From assembly GCF_900103695.1 (NCBI RefSeq), contig NZ_FNHF01000001.1, positions 1,212,961 through 1,276,960 on the forward strand: a stretch of 64,000 bases of DNA. Reading direction: 5' to 3'. Shown piece by piece: positions 44,542-54,857 of the stretch. Below the pieces are notes generated by a model that did not search any database, was not told the origin of the DNA, and saw only the letters and a list, made by a program, of their open reading frames with translations. Within the stretch, counting starts at the first letter, position 1. Every line of letters starts with the position of its first letter. This stretch comes from Sediminibacillus halophilus (GTDB lineage: Bacteria > Bacillota > Bacilli > Bacillales > Amphibacillaceae). A program made the position numbers and the translations under genes.

Positions 44542-47500
44542 TTATACTTCTATTAGCAGCGGCCCATCAAAGAAATACAAATATTTTTTCGTGACTGGCT
44601 GCTTCCAAATTTGTTCTAGTGCCCGTGCATATAAATCAAGCTGTACCTGATAGCGCGATAATAGTTTTTGCTGTAGTTCGGGGGTAATGTCTCCGTCAAT
44701 GCTGTCTGTTTTGTAATCGATGATGATCCATCCATCACCGTCCGGGATGATACAATCTATCACCCCTTGAACAAGTACCTGTTCCTCTGTTTCTTCCAGC
44801 CAATCTGCATATACTTCTTTTGCATTAATAGATAAACTGAACGGAACCTCCCGTGTTACTTCTTCTGCTTCAATAGCCATTCTGCCTATTTCTGTCGTAA
44901 AGAACCGCTCAATAGCTGTACTATCAATGACATCGGCCTCTTCCTGAGTTAGTATCTCTTTGGTTACCAGTCCCTGGACAAATTCAACAAGCGCGGCTTT
45001 TTGCCAGTTACGATCAAATGGCAGATGTTGCATGACGGCATGCATGGCGCTCCCTTTTTCGGCAGCTGTCAATCGCTTTTCCTGCTGCATAAAGCGCGGC
45101 CGCCTGATGATCGGCGCCTGATAACGCTGGACAAGCTGATCGCTACTATACTCGTCTTTTATTTCCCGCTGGCGCTTCAACTCTGTCACGGTTTGTTTGG
45201 CTCGGTAAAAGGCTGCATTCCTGTTTGGATAAACAAACGATAAACGGGCAGCCACTTTGTTATCCAATTCTGGCTTGGTATCGGGAAGCGACTTCCATTC
45301 TTGTACAGATGTTTTGATTTTTTCCTGTTCCACTGCTTCCAATGCATCCAGATTGGTGAATTCACTGCCATGTAACAACTGGACCTGCCAATCGGAATTG
45401 TCACACCGAATTGACTCTGGAACTTGGACGCTTACTTCTACATTGCGGAGCGGTTGATTGGCATCATGCCTGATCAGAGCTGGACCGACCCAGTCGAGAT
45501 AGCTTTGGGTTTCCAAACGGAAATGGGAAGGCAGAACCCATTCGGGATGATCAATGATTTGCTGCCACTTTTCCTGCTTCTTTTCAAAGGATGCCACATT
45601 ACCGACCATTACCAACTTTTCTTTCGCCCTGGTCAGGGCTACATACAGCACGCGCATTTCCTCTGCAAGCATTTCCCGCTGCTTCTCTTTTTTCAAGGCA
45701 TGATAAGCAAGCGTCGGATACATGATGCGTTTGTCAGGATCAATATACTTACTGCCGAAACCAAGATCTTTGTGCAGCAAATATTTTTGCTTCAAATCCT
45801 GCTGGTTGAATTGTTTATCCATTGCTCCGAGAATAACAACCGGGAATTCCAATCCCTTGCTTTTATGGATGGTCATCAACCGCACAACATCCTCTTGCTC
45901 ACCGAGCGCTCTGGCTGCACCTAAATCGTCGCCGCGTTCTTCCATTCTCTCAATAAATCGTAAAAAGCGGAACAACCCACGGAAGGAAGTATTTTCATAG
46001 GTGCGCGCCCGATCATATAATGCACGCAAGTTCGCCTGGCGTTGTCTTCCGCCAGGAATCCCGCCGACAAAATCATAATAGCCTGATTCCCGATAAATCT
46101 GCCAGATTAACTCAGACAATGCACCTTGGCGTGCCCTTAGTCTCCAATCCTTTAACTGGTTGATGAACAAGCGAACTTTCTCTGCTTTTCTATTATTGGC
46201 TGAAGAGGCGATGAACGACTGTAAGGCATCATAATATGCTGCCTGTTTTTTCGCCAGACGGATTTCCGCCAAGTCTTCCTCATCAAGACCGACAATCGGG
46301 GATCGTAGTACCGAAGCAAGTGGAATGTCCTGTCTCGGATTATCAATCACTTTCAACAAACTGATCATGATTTTGATTTCAATCGCTTCAAGATAACCGG
46401 TTGAAAGTTCTGCATAAACCGGGATTCCCTGTTGCTTTAATTCCTCGGTTATCGTTGGTGCCCACGTCATCGACCGCATCAGAATCACCATATCCCGGTA
46501 TTGGATGTCTCGCTGGGTTCCACTTGCCTTATCAACTACCTTCATTGGCGGGTTTTGTTCATCACCGATCCATTTTTTTATCATCCGTGCATATGCGCGT
46601 GCCTCCAGCTGCGCCTTTTCTAAATCTTGGAAATTTTCTTCTCCTGTTTCTTCCTGTTGGCGTTCTTCCTGGTTTTCCCGATCGATGATATGAAGTTCTG
46701 CATTTGTGTCACCAAGCTGTAGTTCATCATAAATACGGTTGGCGTAAATCAGTTCTGCCTCTGGTTCGTATTCCATTTCACCGACGTCTTCACTTAGAAG
46801 CTGACGGAAAATATAGTTGGCCGCCGACAATACTTGCTCCCGGCTTCGAAAGTTCCTGGCCAGATCGATACGTCGCCCCGGGATTGCTTCATCTGCATAT
46901 CGCTTATATTTATTCAAAAACAAGGATGGTTCGGCATGCCGGAATCGGTAAATGCTTTGCTTGACGTCTCCGACCATGAACATGTTCCCTGTGCCTTCCT
47001 GATCGGTAATCAGCGAAAGCAACGTTTCCTGTACCAAGTTTGTATCCTGATACTCATCGACCATTACTTCCGTAAAGTTGTTGCGTAGATTTCCGGCAAC
47101 GCTGGAAGGGACAGGCTTTTCCGGAGTCGATGTGTCATCCAGTAATACTTGCAGGCAATAATGCTCTAAGTCGGAAAAATCGACGATCGCTTTTTCCTTT
47201 TTCAGTTGCGTATAGCGCCGCTTGAATTCCTTGACGAGCGAAGTAAGCTGAACGACGGTTGGATGCAGTCCTTTCATGTCTGCTAAATAGGCATCCATGC
47301 TCCGGGAAAACCAGTCTTCAGCCAAGTCATTCCAACGTTTTTTATAGCTGCTTCGCAACTCCTTCACTTTATCCTTTTTCTCTTCTGCACAGTCCGTCTT
47401 TTTTCTGGACAGCGTTTGAAACTTGCTTTCTTTGAAAAATTGCTGAAGTTTTTCCCAAGAGGCATGCAGCGATGCCTTCGCCTGCTGGATCATTTCCAAA

Positions 47501-48267
47501 TCAGTATCAATCGTTTCCCCATAGTGGTAGGGACCATCGTTATCTCTGGTTAAGTCAAGAGCGGACTTTGCTTCATGCTGCATGGCATCCAGCTGGCTGT
47601 TCACTTCCCGCTTTAGAATAGACAGCCAGGGAAGTGATTCTTCACCTGCCTCTTCATTCACATCGTACATAGCGGCCATTTGATCCAGCCATGCATCCGG
47701 CCATGGATTCTGTGTGGCAAAATCATATAATTTAAGAATCAGTTCTTCCACTTCCAAATCACTGCGGTCATTGGAAAACCTGTCCACCACTGAAAAAAAT
47801 GCTTTTTGTTCTTCTCCATCTTTTCCATACCATTCCTCAAACATTTCTTCCAGGACTTCCTGTCTGATCATATCTCCTTCGATATCATCGGCGATACGGA
47901 AACCAGGGTCAATGTCCAGCATATAAGCGTGCTGTCTGACTACGTCCATACAAAAGGAATGCAACGTCGATATCGACGCCCGTTGCAGCAACGACAATTG
48001 CTTTTTCAAGTGGAGAGATTCCGGGTTGCTCTGCAAAGCTTCTTCCAGTGCTGCGCCTACACGATTCCGCATCTCCTGGGCTGCTGCATTGGTGAAGGTT
48101 ACAACCAGAAGGGAATCGATATCCACCGGATTTTCCTTATTTAACAGTTTTTGAATGATTCTTTCTACAAGGACTGCCGTTTTACCAGATCCGGCAGCTG
48201 CCGCGACCAGAATATCACTTCCAGCTGCGTAAATTGCTTCTTCCTGTTCTTTGGTCCATTGCGGCAT
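44542..48267 (-). CDS. addA: ATP-dependent helicase/nuclease AddA
   Basis: A 1241-residue UvrD-like helicase with a C-terminal RecB-type nuclease. Walker A AAAGSGKTAVL (near residue 21-30), motif II VDEYQDTN, motif III GDVKQSIYRFRHAEP, motif IV region RLMTIHKSKGLEFPVV, RVLYVALTRAKEKL, and the nuclease motif IIDYKTD at about 1170. With AddB it resects double-strand breaks to a Chi site and loads RecA. Stop-start contact with addB is 1 nt. Supports transformation and repair. Confidence 0.97.
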   Translation of the reverse strand: MPQWTKEQEEAIYAAGSDILVAAAAGSGKTAVLVERIIQKLLNKENPVDIDSLLVVTFTNAAAQEMRNRVGAALEEALQSNPESLHLKKQLSLLQRASISTLHSFCMDVVRQHAYMLDIDPGFRIADDIEGDMIRQEVLEEMFEEWYGKDGEEQKAFFSVVDRFSNDRSDLEVEELILKLYDFATQNPWPDAWLDQMAAMYDVNEEAGEESLPWLSILKREVNSQLDAMQHEAKSALDLTRDNDGPYHYGETIDTDLEMIQQAKASLHASWEKLQQFFKESKFQTLSRKKTDCAEEKKDKVKELRSSYKKRWNDLAEDWFSRSMDAYLADMKGLHPTVVQLTSLVKEFKRRYTQLKKEKAIVDFSDLEHYCLQVLLDDTSTPEKPVPSSVAGNLRNNFTEVMVDEYQDTNLVQETLLSLITDQEGTGNMFMVGDVKQSIYRFRHAEPSLFLNKYKRYADEAIPGRRIDLARNFRSREQVLSAANYIFRQLLSEDVGEMEYEPEAELIYANRIYDELQLGDTNAELHIIDRENQEERQQEETGEENFQDLEKAQLEARAYARMIKKWIGDEQNPPMKVVDKASGTQRDIQYRDMVILMRSMTWAPTITEELKQQGIPVYAELSTGYLEAIEIKIMISLLKVIDNPRQDIPLASVLRSPIVGLDEEDLAEIRLAKKQAAYYDALQSFIASSANNRKAEKVRLFINQLKDWRLRARQGALSELIWQIYRESGYYDFVGGIPGGRQRQANLRALYDRARTYENTSFRGLFRFLRFIERMEERGDDLGAARALGEQEDVVRLMTIHKSKGLEFPVVILGAMDKQFNQQDLKQKYLLHKDLGFGSKYIDPDKRIMYPTLAYHALKKEKQREMLAEEMRVLYVALTRAKEKLVMVGNVASFEKKQEKWQQIIDHPEWVLPSHFRLETQSYLDWVGPALIRHDANQPLRNVEVSVQVPESIRCDNSDWQVQLLHGSEFTNLDALEAVEQEKIKTSVQEWKSLPDTKPELDNKVAARLSFVYPNRNAAFYRAKQTVTELKRQREIKDEYSSDQLVQRYQAPIIRRPRFMQQEKRLTAAEKGSAMHAVMQHLPFDRNWQKAALVEFVQGLVTKEILTQEEADVIDSTAIERFFTTEIGRMAIEAEEVTREVPFSLSINAKEVYADWLEETEEQVLVQGVIDCIIPDGDGWIIIDYKTDSIDGDITPELQQKLLSRYQVQLDLYARALEQIWKQPVTKKYLYFFDGPLLIEV

Positions 48268-51200
48268 CAGTCCTCCTCCTTCCTGGCAATCAAATTGAGA
48301 ATTTCTTCGTCCTTCATATCCTTCAATCTGCGATAATTATTTTCGTGCAGCGTCGGATCAAACTGGCAAACCGATTTAAACGGACAGTAAGTGCAGGCCA
48401 CTTGCTGCTTCTGTTGATACGGATTGAGATGTACACCGCCATCGGTAATATCCGTTCCTGCCTGTACCATCAGGTCGCGGATATAATGACGCAATTGATC
48501 GAAAGCTTCCTGTCCTGCAGTATTAGAACCTTTGCGGAAGTCTCCATTTTTCTTCAATCCGGCCGGAACTATTTGACTCATTCCACTGTCAAGCCCTGTA
48601 TCCATCATTTTAACAATTTGTTCGTCCTCCAACAGCAGTCCCTGCATTTTGAATTTCTTAAAAATCTCCTGTTCGATATCCAGATCATCCAGTCGTTTAG
48701 TGCCGGAAATCATTGGGTTATGGACATGAAAGTACAATACGCCGGCTGGGCTTGCCTTGGCACCGAGCCACTGCTCCGAGTGGGATAAAATCACGTCCAG
48801 ATAAGACAGCATTTGCAAGGCAAGACCGTAATAAACTTCTACGAGATTCAATCCTTTGGAGCTTGATTTATAATCGATAATCCGCAAAAGCAAATTTTCC
48901 TGTTCCAATGCCTTGTCGACCCTGTCGATCCTTCCTCGCAACATCAGTTCGAAACCATTCGGCAGGTCGATCGTAATCGGCGGCAGCTCCTGGTTGGGAC
49001 CGAATCCGAGCTCCAATCCGATGGGAGAAAATTTACTTTGCCTTGCCTGTTCACTTAAAACGAAAGCCGCTCTGGCGATAATCTCCTGAAGCTTATGCTG
49101 AATATACTGGTACCGGTTCGAACTGTGCAAAATTTGATGCTGCAGAACGGGAGCGAGATTTTGTACCGCCCGGCTTGCATACTTGTTGGTTTCGTCCCGT
49201 TGTAAGTCGGAAAAATTCCTGCCTTCCTGTTGAATCCATTCCGTGATTTTCTTTAATGCCTCATGGAAAAGCTGCCCGATATCCGGAGCGTCAAGTTTAT
49301 AAGTGCGGCGTTCTTCCAACCCAAGACTGTACTTGGCAAAATGCTGATAGGAACAGCGGTAATACATTTCCAGACGGGAGACACTCGCTTTCACTTCACG
49401 CGGATACAATTGCTTGGCTGTTTCCTCTTTTAAGTTTGTTGGCGTATTTTTATAAAACAGACTTTGCAGAATGGTATAAGCAGTGCCATCCTTCTGCTCA
49501 TGCTCTATATACCAGTTCAATACATTCCACCAGATGTCATGAATCGGATAGCCTCGCAAATTCCGTGCCAGCTGTGCTGTCAGTGCAGACCTTGTCTTTA
49601 TCGGCGTAGAAATGAATCTGTCCGCTTCCATCAGTTCTTCCGGATCCTGAAGCAGCAGTTGATCGCAACAGGCTGGAAATAAATCCTCGATACGGTTAAT
49701 CAGTTGGGATGGCACTTTGGATTTTCCTTCCTCATCGCTGAGTGGATAACTGATCCAAAGCTTGTCCCGGGCACATGTGAAAGCAAGATAGACATAAAAC
49801 CAGTCATCCAGTAGCTGGCGTTTGCTTCCATCAGCCAAACGGATTCCCTGTTCAGCAAGCAATTCCCGTTCCTCTTCCGAAATCATTCCGTCTGCCGCCG
49901 GCTTCATCGGCCAGACCCCTTCGTTGACCCCTAGTAAAAAGGCACACTTAATGCCGCTGATCCGCGACCGGTCGATTGTGCCGGTAACTACATGATCCAT
50001 ACTTGGTGGTACGTGCGCAAACTTGAGCGATTCAAAACCGGATTCCAGGGTAGTACGGAACACTTGTAAAGACAAACGTTCCTCCCCGATAATTTCTACC
50101 ATTTCATCAAGAAGCTGAATGACTCCATCCCATACTTGTTCCTGTTCGCGCCCTTGCTCGTTTCGCCCCTGCTCGTCCAATTCGGCGCGAACTTCTTCCA
50201 GTTGGCGAGGTACTTGGAGCTTTTCCAGCCATTCAAAAATGATACTCGCTCGCTCCATGACAGTAGCCGCCTCCCTGACTTGTTCATCAAACGGTTGAAG
50301 AACCTGGACTACTTGGCGGCGATAGCGGTTGATTCTCGTCTGGATTTCCCGTTCTTTATCTGTTTGCGATGCCTGGTCAAATCCCCTAAAACGCTGAAAT
50401 TTCCACTCCTGGTCACTGAACCAGCGGTCTCTGCCACGGATGCCATATTCCAAAACATAATTTTCCAGCTCATCAATCGCATCTTCTGTTAGAGGATATT
50501 CCCTGTCAGATGCAGGGATAAAGCCCGTTTTCAGAAGACGGAATACCGCATCATAACGCCAGTTTCCTTCGACTACATCAAGTGCAGAACGGATAAGCTC
50601 CAACAGCGGATGATTCATCATCGTCCGTTTTTCATCGATAAACACAGGGATACCGTAATCTTCGAAAACGGTGTCGATCAAATCATGATAAACCTCTGTC
50701 TGGCGGATCAGAACAGCAATATCTTTATACCGGTAGCCTTCCTCCCGGACAATACGCAGGATTTCCTGTGCCGCTCCTTCTACTTCTGCGCGCGGATGGA
50801 CAGCCTGTGCCAGTTGAATCGGCACATAGCCCGGGTATTCAGGCGCCGGTCGTTTATCAAAGTACTTCTCCAAATGAGAAAAATACGGCCTGTTGGCAAA
50901 CCGTCCATCTTCCTGCCCAAGATGCCGGATTTCATCGACCGGGATACCGTTTTCCTTTGCAGTATCCCGGATAGCATGATAGGTTTCGGTCGGAAGACAG
51001 AACAAATCCAATTCAGACGCTTCTTCATCAGCTGGTCCGTCAATGGCCAGAGTGATTGTCACCTGTTTGGTTTTTTTCATCAAGGCTTGGACAACCTGCA
51101 TTTCCTGTGGAGTGAAATGATGAAATCCATCAATATACACTTCCGCATCTTCAAGGGATGAAGCCTCTTCTATTTTTTCCGCCAACAGCTGCAACTGATC

Positions 51201-51758
51201 TTCACTATCAATATATTGATCCCGCAACGCATCGACAAGCCGGTCATAAATATAACTCAAATCTTCCAGCTTATTACGCAATGCCGTCTCCCCGGGGTAC
51301 TTATGAGTGAAGCGATCCATGTTAACGATTTGTCCGGCAAGTGCTTCTGGGGAAATCCGGTACCGCTTGAACTCGGTGATCATCTGTTCCAATTGTTCCA
51401 TGAAGCCTTGCTTTTCTATCGCTTTTTGGAACACATTCCAATCGGATTTCCGTTCCTCGGTGATTTTTCGAAGCATCATTTGGACACCCGTAGAACTGAT
51501 AAACTTCCTAGTGCCTCCTCCGGTCTCCTGAAAAACCCGCCAGGACAAACGTGAAAAGCTGAATACCTGCCCTCTGATACTCCCATTAACCGAGTCTCTC
51601 TTCAGTAGCGCATATTCCTGCTGAAAGGTCATTTGGTCCGGCACAATATACAAAAGAGGCGGCCCTTTTGGATCTTCGTTCAATTTTCCTTCTATTTCCT
51701 GTAGGCAGTGATTGCTTTTTCCAGCCCCTGCTTTTCCTAATATAAACCGGACACCCAT
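48267..51758 (-). CDS. addB: ATP-dependent nuclease subunit AddB
   Basis: A 1163-residue partner of AddA. It keeps a Walker A (GKAGAGKS) but a degenerate helicase core, which serves Chi recognition. The nuclease motif IIDYKSS lies near 985, and the Fe-S cysteines are in RLEMYYRCSYQHF and VACTYCPFKSVC, as expected for the 4Fe-4S staple. I start at ATG 51758 after AAGGAGAGAGTAACA; an upstream codon adds seven residues. First gene of addBA. Confidence 0.96.
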   Translation of the reverse strand: MGVRFILGKAGAGKSNHCLQEIEGKLNEDPKGPPLLYIVPDQMTFQQEYALLKRDSVNGSIRGQVFSFSRLSWRVFQETGGGTRKFISSTGVQMMLRKITEERKSDWNVFQKAIEKQGFMEQLEQMITEFKRYRISPEALAGQIVNMDRFTHKYPGETALRNKLEDLSYIYDRLVDALRDQYIDSEDQLQLLAEKIEEASSLEDAEVYIDGFHHFTPQEMQVVQALMKKTKQVTITLAIDGPADEEASELDLFCLPTETYHAIRDTAKENGIPVDEIRHLGQEDGRFANRPYFSHLEKYFDKRPAPEYPGYVPIQLAQAVHPRAEVEGAAQEILRIVREEGYRYKDIAVLIRQTEVYHDLIDTVFEDYGIPVFIDEKRTMMNHPLLELIRSALDVVEGNWRYDAVFRLLKTGFIPASDREYPLTEDAIDELENYVLEYGIRGRDRWFSDQEWKFQRFRGFDQASQTDKEREIQTRINRYRRQVVQVLQPFDEQVREAATVMERASIIFEWLEKLQVPRQLEEVRAELDEQGRNEQGREQEQVWDGVIQLLDEMVEIIGEERLSLQVFRTTLESGFESLKFAHVPPSMDHVVTGTIDRSRISGIKCAFLLGVNEGVWPMKPAADGMISEEERELLAEQGIRLADGSKRQLLDDWFYVYLAFTCARDKLWISYPLSDEEGKSKVPSQLINRIEDLFPACCDQLLLQDPEELMEADRFISTPIKTRSALTAQLARNLRGYPIHDIWWNVLNWYIEHEQKDGTAYTILQSLFYKNTPTNLKEETAKQLYPREVKASVSRLEMYYRCSYQHFAKYSLGLEERRTYKLDAPDIGQLFHEALKKITEWIQQEGRNFSDLQRDETNKYASRAVQNLAPVLQHQILHSSNRYQYIQHKLQEIIARAAFVLSEQARQSKFSPIGLELGFGPNQELPPITIDLPNGFELMLRGRIDRVDKALEQENLLLRIIDYKSSSKGLNLVEVYYGLALQMLSYLDVILSHSEQWLGAKASPAGVLYFHVHNPMISGTKRLDDLDIEQEIFKKFKMQGLLLEDEQIVKMMDTGLDSGMSQIVPAGLKKNGDFRKGSNTAGQEAFDQLRHYIRDLMVQAGTDITDGGVHLNPYQQKQQVACTYCPFKSVCQFDPTLHENNYRRLKDMKDEEILNLIARKEED

Positions 51759-51833
51759 TGTTACTCTCTCCTTTTTCACAAAATTATCCCTGAAACATAT
51801 AGTACACTAGTCTATCGAAAAGGAGGCGGCAGA

Positions 51834-52964
51834 ATGGCCAAGCAAACTATCAGCGCGGCCGCCTTGATTTATTGTGCTGTTTTTGTCGCAAGTAGTTTGT
51901 ATGTAATGATTCCCTTGCATCCACTGCTGTCTGAAACCTACAACGTATCAATCGGGAATGCTTCTTTGACGAGCTCCTTCTTTATCCTGGCATACGCATT
52001 CGGTCTTCTATTTTTCGGATTTTTAGCCGATCAGCTGCCTTTAAGCCGGATCATGTTGACCGGTATGGCTGTATTGACACTAGTAACTGCGGCCATCGCC
52101 CTGGCCGACACGATCGAATCTATTTTATTATTGCGTGTAATACAAGGGCTGCTTGCTGCAAGTTTCGCACCCTTGGCATTCGGGTATTGTTTTCGCAGCT
52201 TTGCCCCCTCCCTGCAGGGATTAGCGATCGCTCTGATCAATACCGGATTCCTTTTTGCCGGTGTATTCGGTCAAATTGTATCAGCGGCATTCGCCGATAC
52301 TTTTTCTGTTTCCAGTGTCTTCATTGCCTTCAGTGTATTTTATCTTTCCTGTTTTATTTTTTTATTGTTTACCTTGCAACCGTCTGCCAAAGCAAACGGC
52401 CTGCAGTTAAAGAAGCTCACTGCTTCTATTTTATCATGCTTGCGCAACCGCATTGTCCGCAGCCTTTACCTGATCGCATTTTTCCTGTTGTTTCCGATCA
52501 TGCTGTTCTATGGGGCTTTTGAAATCTATCTTTATACCAGCTGGCCAGAATTTCCGATTCCGCTGCAGTTGTTCCGCGCGATCAGCTTAATCGGGATTCT
52601 CCCTTCTTTTTTCACAAGCATTGTTTTGAAAAAATTCAGAGTCAAACGTGTACTGCGATTGCATTTGGCGATTATGGCAGCTGGTTTTCTTCCAGCGGCT
52701 GTTCATTTAAATGTAGGAACCATTGCAATTGCTTCCTTTTTCATGATTATATCCACATCGTTGACCATCCCCATGGTTGTACTCCTGGTAGGACGGCATG
52801 CAACCGCCGGAACAAGTGCTGTTGCGATTTACTCATTTACCCTTCTTTCTGGTGCTACGATGGGATCCGCTCTGGCTCCAATTCTCGGTTTTTCTGTAGT
52901 ATTACTGCTGATTCCATTACTGTTTACCGGATTGACTATTTTTGCAAGGGTGCTGCCTGACTAA
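51834..52964 (+). CDS. MFS transporter
   Basis: A 376-residue major facilitator with 12 TM helices and the loop motif LFFGFLADQLPLSRIM between TM2 and TM3. Divergent from addB, with AAAAGGAGG before the ATG. It resembles drug or metabolite exporters of the YwoG/YbcL group, but the substrate cannot be read from the sequence. No clear terminator follows. Confidence 0.8.
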   Translation: MAKQTISAAALIYCAVFVASSLYVMIPLHPLLSETYNVSIGNASLTSSFFILAYAFGLLFFGFLADQLPLSRIMLTGMAVLTLVTAAIALADTIESILLLRVIQGLLAASFAPLAFGYCFRSFAPSLQGLAIALINTGFLFAGVFGQIVSAAFADTFSVSSVFIAFSVFYLSCFIFLLFTLQPSAKANGLQLKKLTASILSCLRNRIVRSLYLIAFFLLFPIMLFYGAFEIYLYTSWPEFPIPLQLFRAISLIGILPSFFTSIVLKKFRVKRVLRLHLAIMAAGFLPAAVHLNVGTIAIASFFMIISTSLTIPMVVLLVGRHATAGTSAVAIYSFTLLSGATMGSALAPILGFSVVLLLIPLLFTGLTIFARVLPD

Positions 52965-52996
52965 AACAGCCCCTTGCTATTTCTATCCCTCATCAT

Positions 52997-53010
52997 AGAA
53001 CAAATGTTCG
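52997..53010. promoter_or_regulatory. LexA (SOS) box candidate upstream of 53134
   Basis: AGAACAAATGTTCG matches the Gram-positive SOS box CGAAC-RNRY-GTTYG at 13 of 14 positions. It lies 124 nt before the next gene. A -35-like TTGCTA 16 nt upstream of TAGAAC would place it over a promoter. Confidence 0.55.
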
Positions 53011-53133
53011 TTTTATTCAATTAAATAGCGGCCTGACCAGAAACCGGACAAGCTTTCTTCTTTAGAAAAAGCCTGGATAATCCTTTACCGAACAGGGAAT
53101 AACGAAAGAGTCAGGAAAGGAGGAAGTATTTAC

Positions 53134-53865
53134 ATGTTCTGGATGAGTTTCTTGTTTGCTTTGTGCTTTGTTTTGATTCATCTATTTTCCGATAAATTAT
53201 TGTTCCTGAACAATGTACCGAGGAGCAGATTTCTGTCCATTTCCGGCGGCATAGCTGTCGCATATGTGTTCATTCATCTATTGCCCGATCTTAATGAACA
53301 CCAGCAGGCTGTCGAAGAGACATTGACTACAGAGGGTTTATCTTTTCTGGAATCCCATATTTACCTGGTGGCCCTTGTAGGGCTGACACTTTTTTATGGA
53401 CTGGAACGGATGGTGAAAGTGTCTAAACGGAAAAATAACGCTGCTGGTCCGGGTAAGACCAATTCGGGAGTTTTTTGGATCCATATTGGTTCCTTCTTTT
53501 TTTATAATGCGATTATTGGCTATTTATTGATTACCGAGGAATTTGCCGATGTGACGGGAATGGTTTTTTACTTTCTGGCGCTGGCTGTCCATTTTATCAT
53601 AAATGATTTCAGTCTTCGCGAGCGCCACGAAAGGGATTATGATAAATACGGCCGTTGGCTGCTGAGCGTGGCAGTGCTGGTAGGCTGGGTAGTAGGAAGT
53701 TTGTATGAGGTGAAGCCGTTCATTGTTTCCTTTTTAACGGCTTTTCTTGCCGGCGGTGTCATTCTCAATATTTTAAAAGAAGAGCTTCCAGAAGAAAGAC
53801 AAAGCAGCTTCGGTGCTTTTTTGACCGGTGTTGCCAGCTACACACTGCTGTTGTTGATCATTTGA
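53134..53865 (+). CDS. Polytopic membrane protein of unknown function
   Basis: A 243-residue protein with about seven TM helices. His/Asp/Glu residues within or next to helices (FIHLLPDLNEH, LAVHFIINDFSLRERHERD) loosely recall ZIP-type metal transporters, but the ZIP signature is absent. ATG follows AGGAAAGGAGG. The upstream LexA-like box suggests DNA-damage induction; that is inference. Confidence 0.65.
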   Translation: MFWMSFLFALCFVLIHLFSDKLLFLNNVPRSRFLSISGGIAVAYVFIHLLPDLNEHQQAVEETLTTEGLSFLESHIYLVALVGLTLFYGLERMVKVSKRKNNAAGPGKTNSGVFWIHIGSFFFYNAIIGYLLITEEFADVTGMVFYFLALAVHFIINDFSLRERHERDYDKYGRWLLSVAVLVGWVVGSLYEVKPFIVSFLTAFLAGGVILNILKEELPEERQSSFGAFLTGVASYTLLLLII

Positions 53866-53931
53866 TTAACGTAGCACATATGAGAAGGTTAAAAGGATTT
53901 ACCTTTTGCTAAGGCAGGTTATTAAATATAT

Positions 53932-53970
53932 AAAGACCGAACGAATCCCATTATCGTTCGGTCTTTATTT
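53932..53970 (+). terminator. Terminator after the 53134 gene
   Basis: Stem AAAGACCGAACGA / TCGTTCGGTCTTT with a 9-nt loop. Confidence 0.88.
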
Positions 53971-54039
53971 GGTTGCTATGCTTTTGTCCGTAGCTTCTTT
54001 TTATTACAATCACTTGTTATTACGGTGCTGCGGAAATAC

Positions 54040-54135
54040 ACTATGCTTTCCGTGTCCGAAGACCCCGGAAGAATCGTTCTTTGCTTCTCCCGCGGCTGAG
54101 CGTTGCCCGCGGAAAGCGTAATATTCTGCCGAAGC
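54040..54135 (+). repeat. Dispersed intergenic repeat, family R1, diverged copy 3
   Basis: Contains TGCCCGCGGAAAGCG and CCGAAGCG, also present in copy 1, with an added upstream arm (GCTTTCCG pairing with CGGAAAGC). The gap 53971-54241 has no gene. Confidence 0.55.
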
Positions 54136-54241
54136 GAGCCTAAGCACTTTACAATAAATATAGAACTAGCTTCTCAGGTTTCACTAAGTTGCATTTTGTA
54201 TCACTGTAAGATTGAGAAGCAACAAGCGTGCGAAAAGTTTT

Positions 54242-54784
54242 TTAAAAACTAACACCTAATTGTGAAATCGGCCAATATCTCACATCAACTTTTCCGACCA
54301 CCTCGTCTTGGGAAACAAATCCGAAATACCTGCTGTCCAGGCTTTCCCGTCTGTTATCTCCCATGACAAACAGTTTCCCCTCTGGTACTTCACTCTGACC
54401 TGTGACTCCATCCAGTGAAAAATCCTCCGTCAGCGGTTTGCCATCATCCTTCTTAAACGGTTCTAAATATTCTTCCTCGACCGGCTCTCCGTTCAGATAT
54501 AAACGGTCATTCTTATACTCGATTGTATCTCCCGGTGTACCGATTACTCGTTTCACGTAATCTTCTTTTTCATTAGCGTGAAAGACAATCACATCAAACC
54601 GGTTGATATTGTGCAGGTCATAGGCCATCTTGTTCACCATGATCAAGTTTTCATCATATAGGGTAGGCTCCATCGATTTTCCGTCCACAACATAACTAGC
54701 AAATAAATACGAACGGAAAAGCACTGCCAGTATTCCTGCAATTACTACCGTCCGTAATACTTTCCAATAATTTATTCTTTTCAT
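54242..54784 (-). CDS. Type I signal peptidase
   Basis: A 180-residue Sip-type peptidase: one N-terminal TM helix (about 10-30), catalytic Ser37 (GKSMEPTL) and Lys78 (DYVKRVIGTPGD), and the GDNRRESLDSRYFG box. It removes signal peptides from exported proteins such as the DUF4015 and GH13-like proteins here. Position next to the yhjE-like gene fits sipV of B. subtilis, but which Sip paralogue it is cannot be told. Confidence 0.93.
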   Translation of the reverse strand: MKRINYWKVLRTVVIAGILAVLFRSYLFASYVVDGKSMEPTLYDENLIMVNKMAYDLHNINRFDVIVFHANEKEDYVKRVIGTPGDTIEYKNDRLYLNGEPVEEEYLEPFKKDDGKPLTEDFSLDGVTGQSEVPEGKLFVMGDNRRESLDSRYFGFVSQDEVVGKVDVRYWPISQLGVSF

Positions 54785-54857
54785 CGTCTTTTCCTCCAGG
54801 TGCTGTTTCTATCCATATTTTACCCTTCAGAAAAAATATTAATCCTCTATTTAAAAG

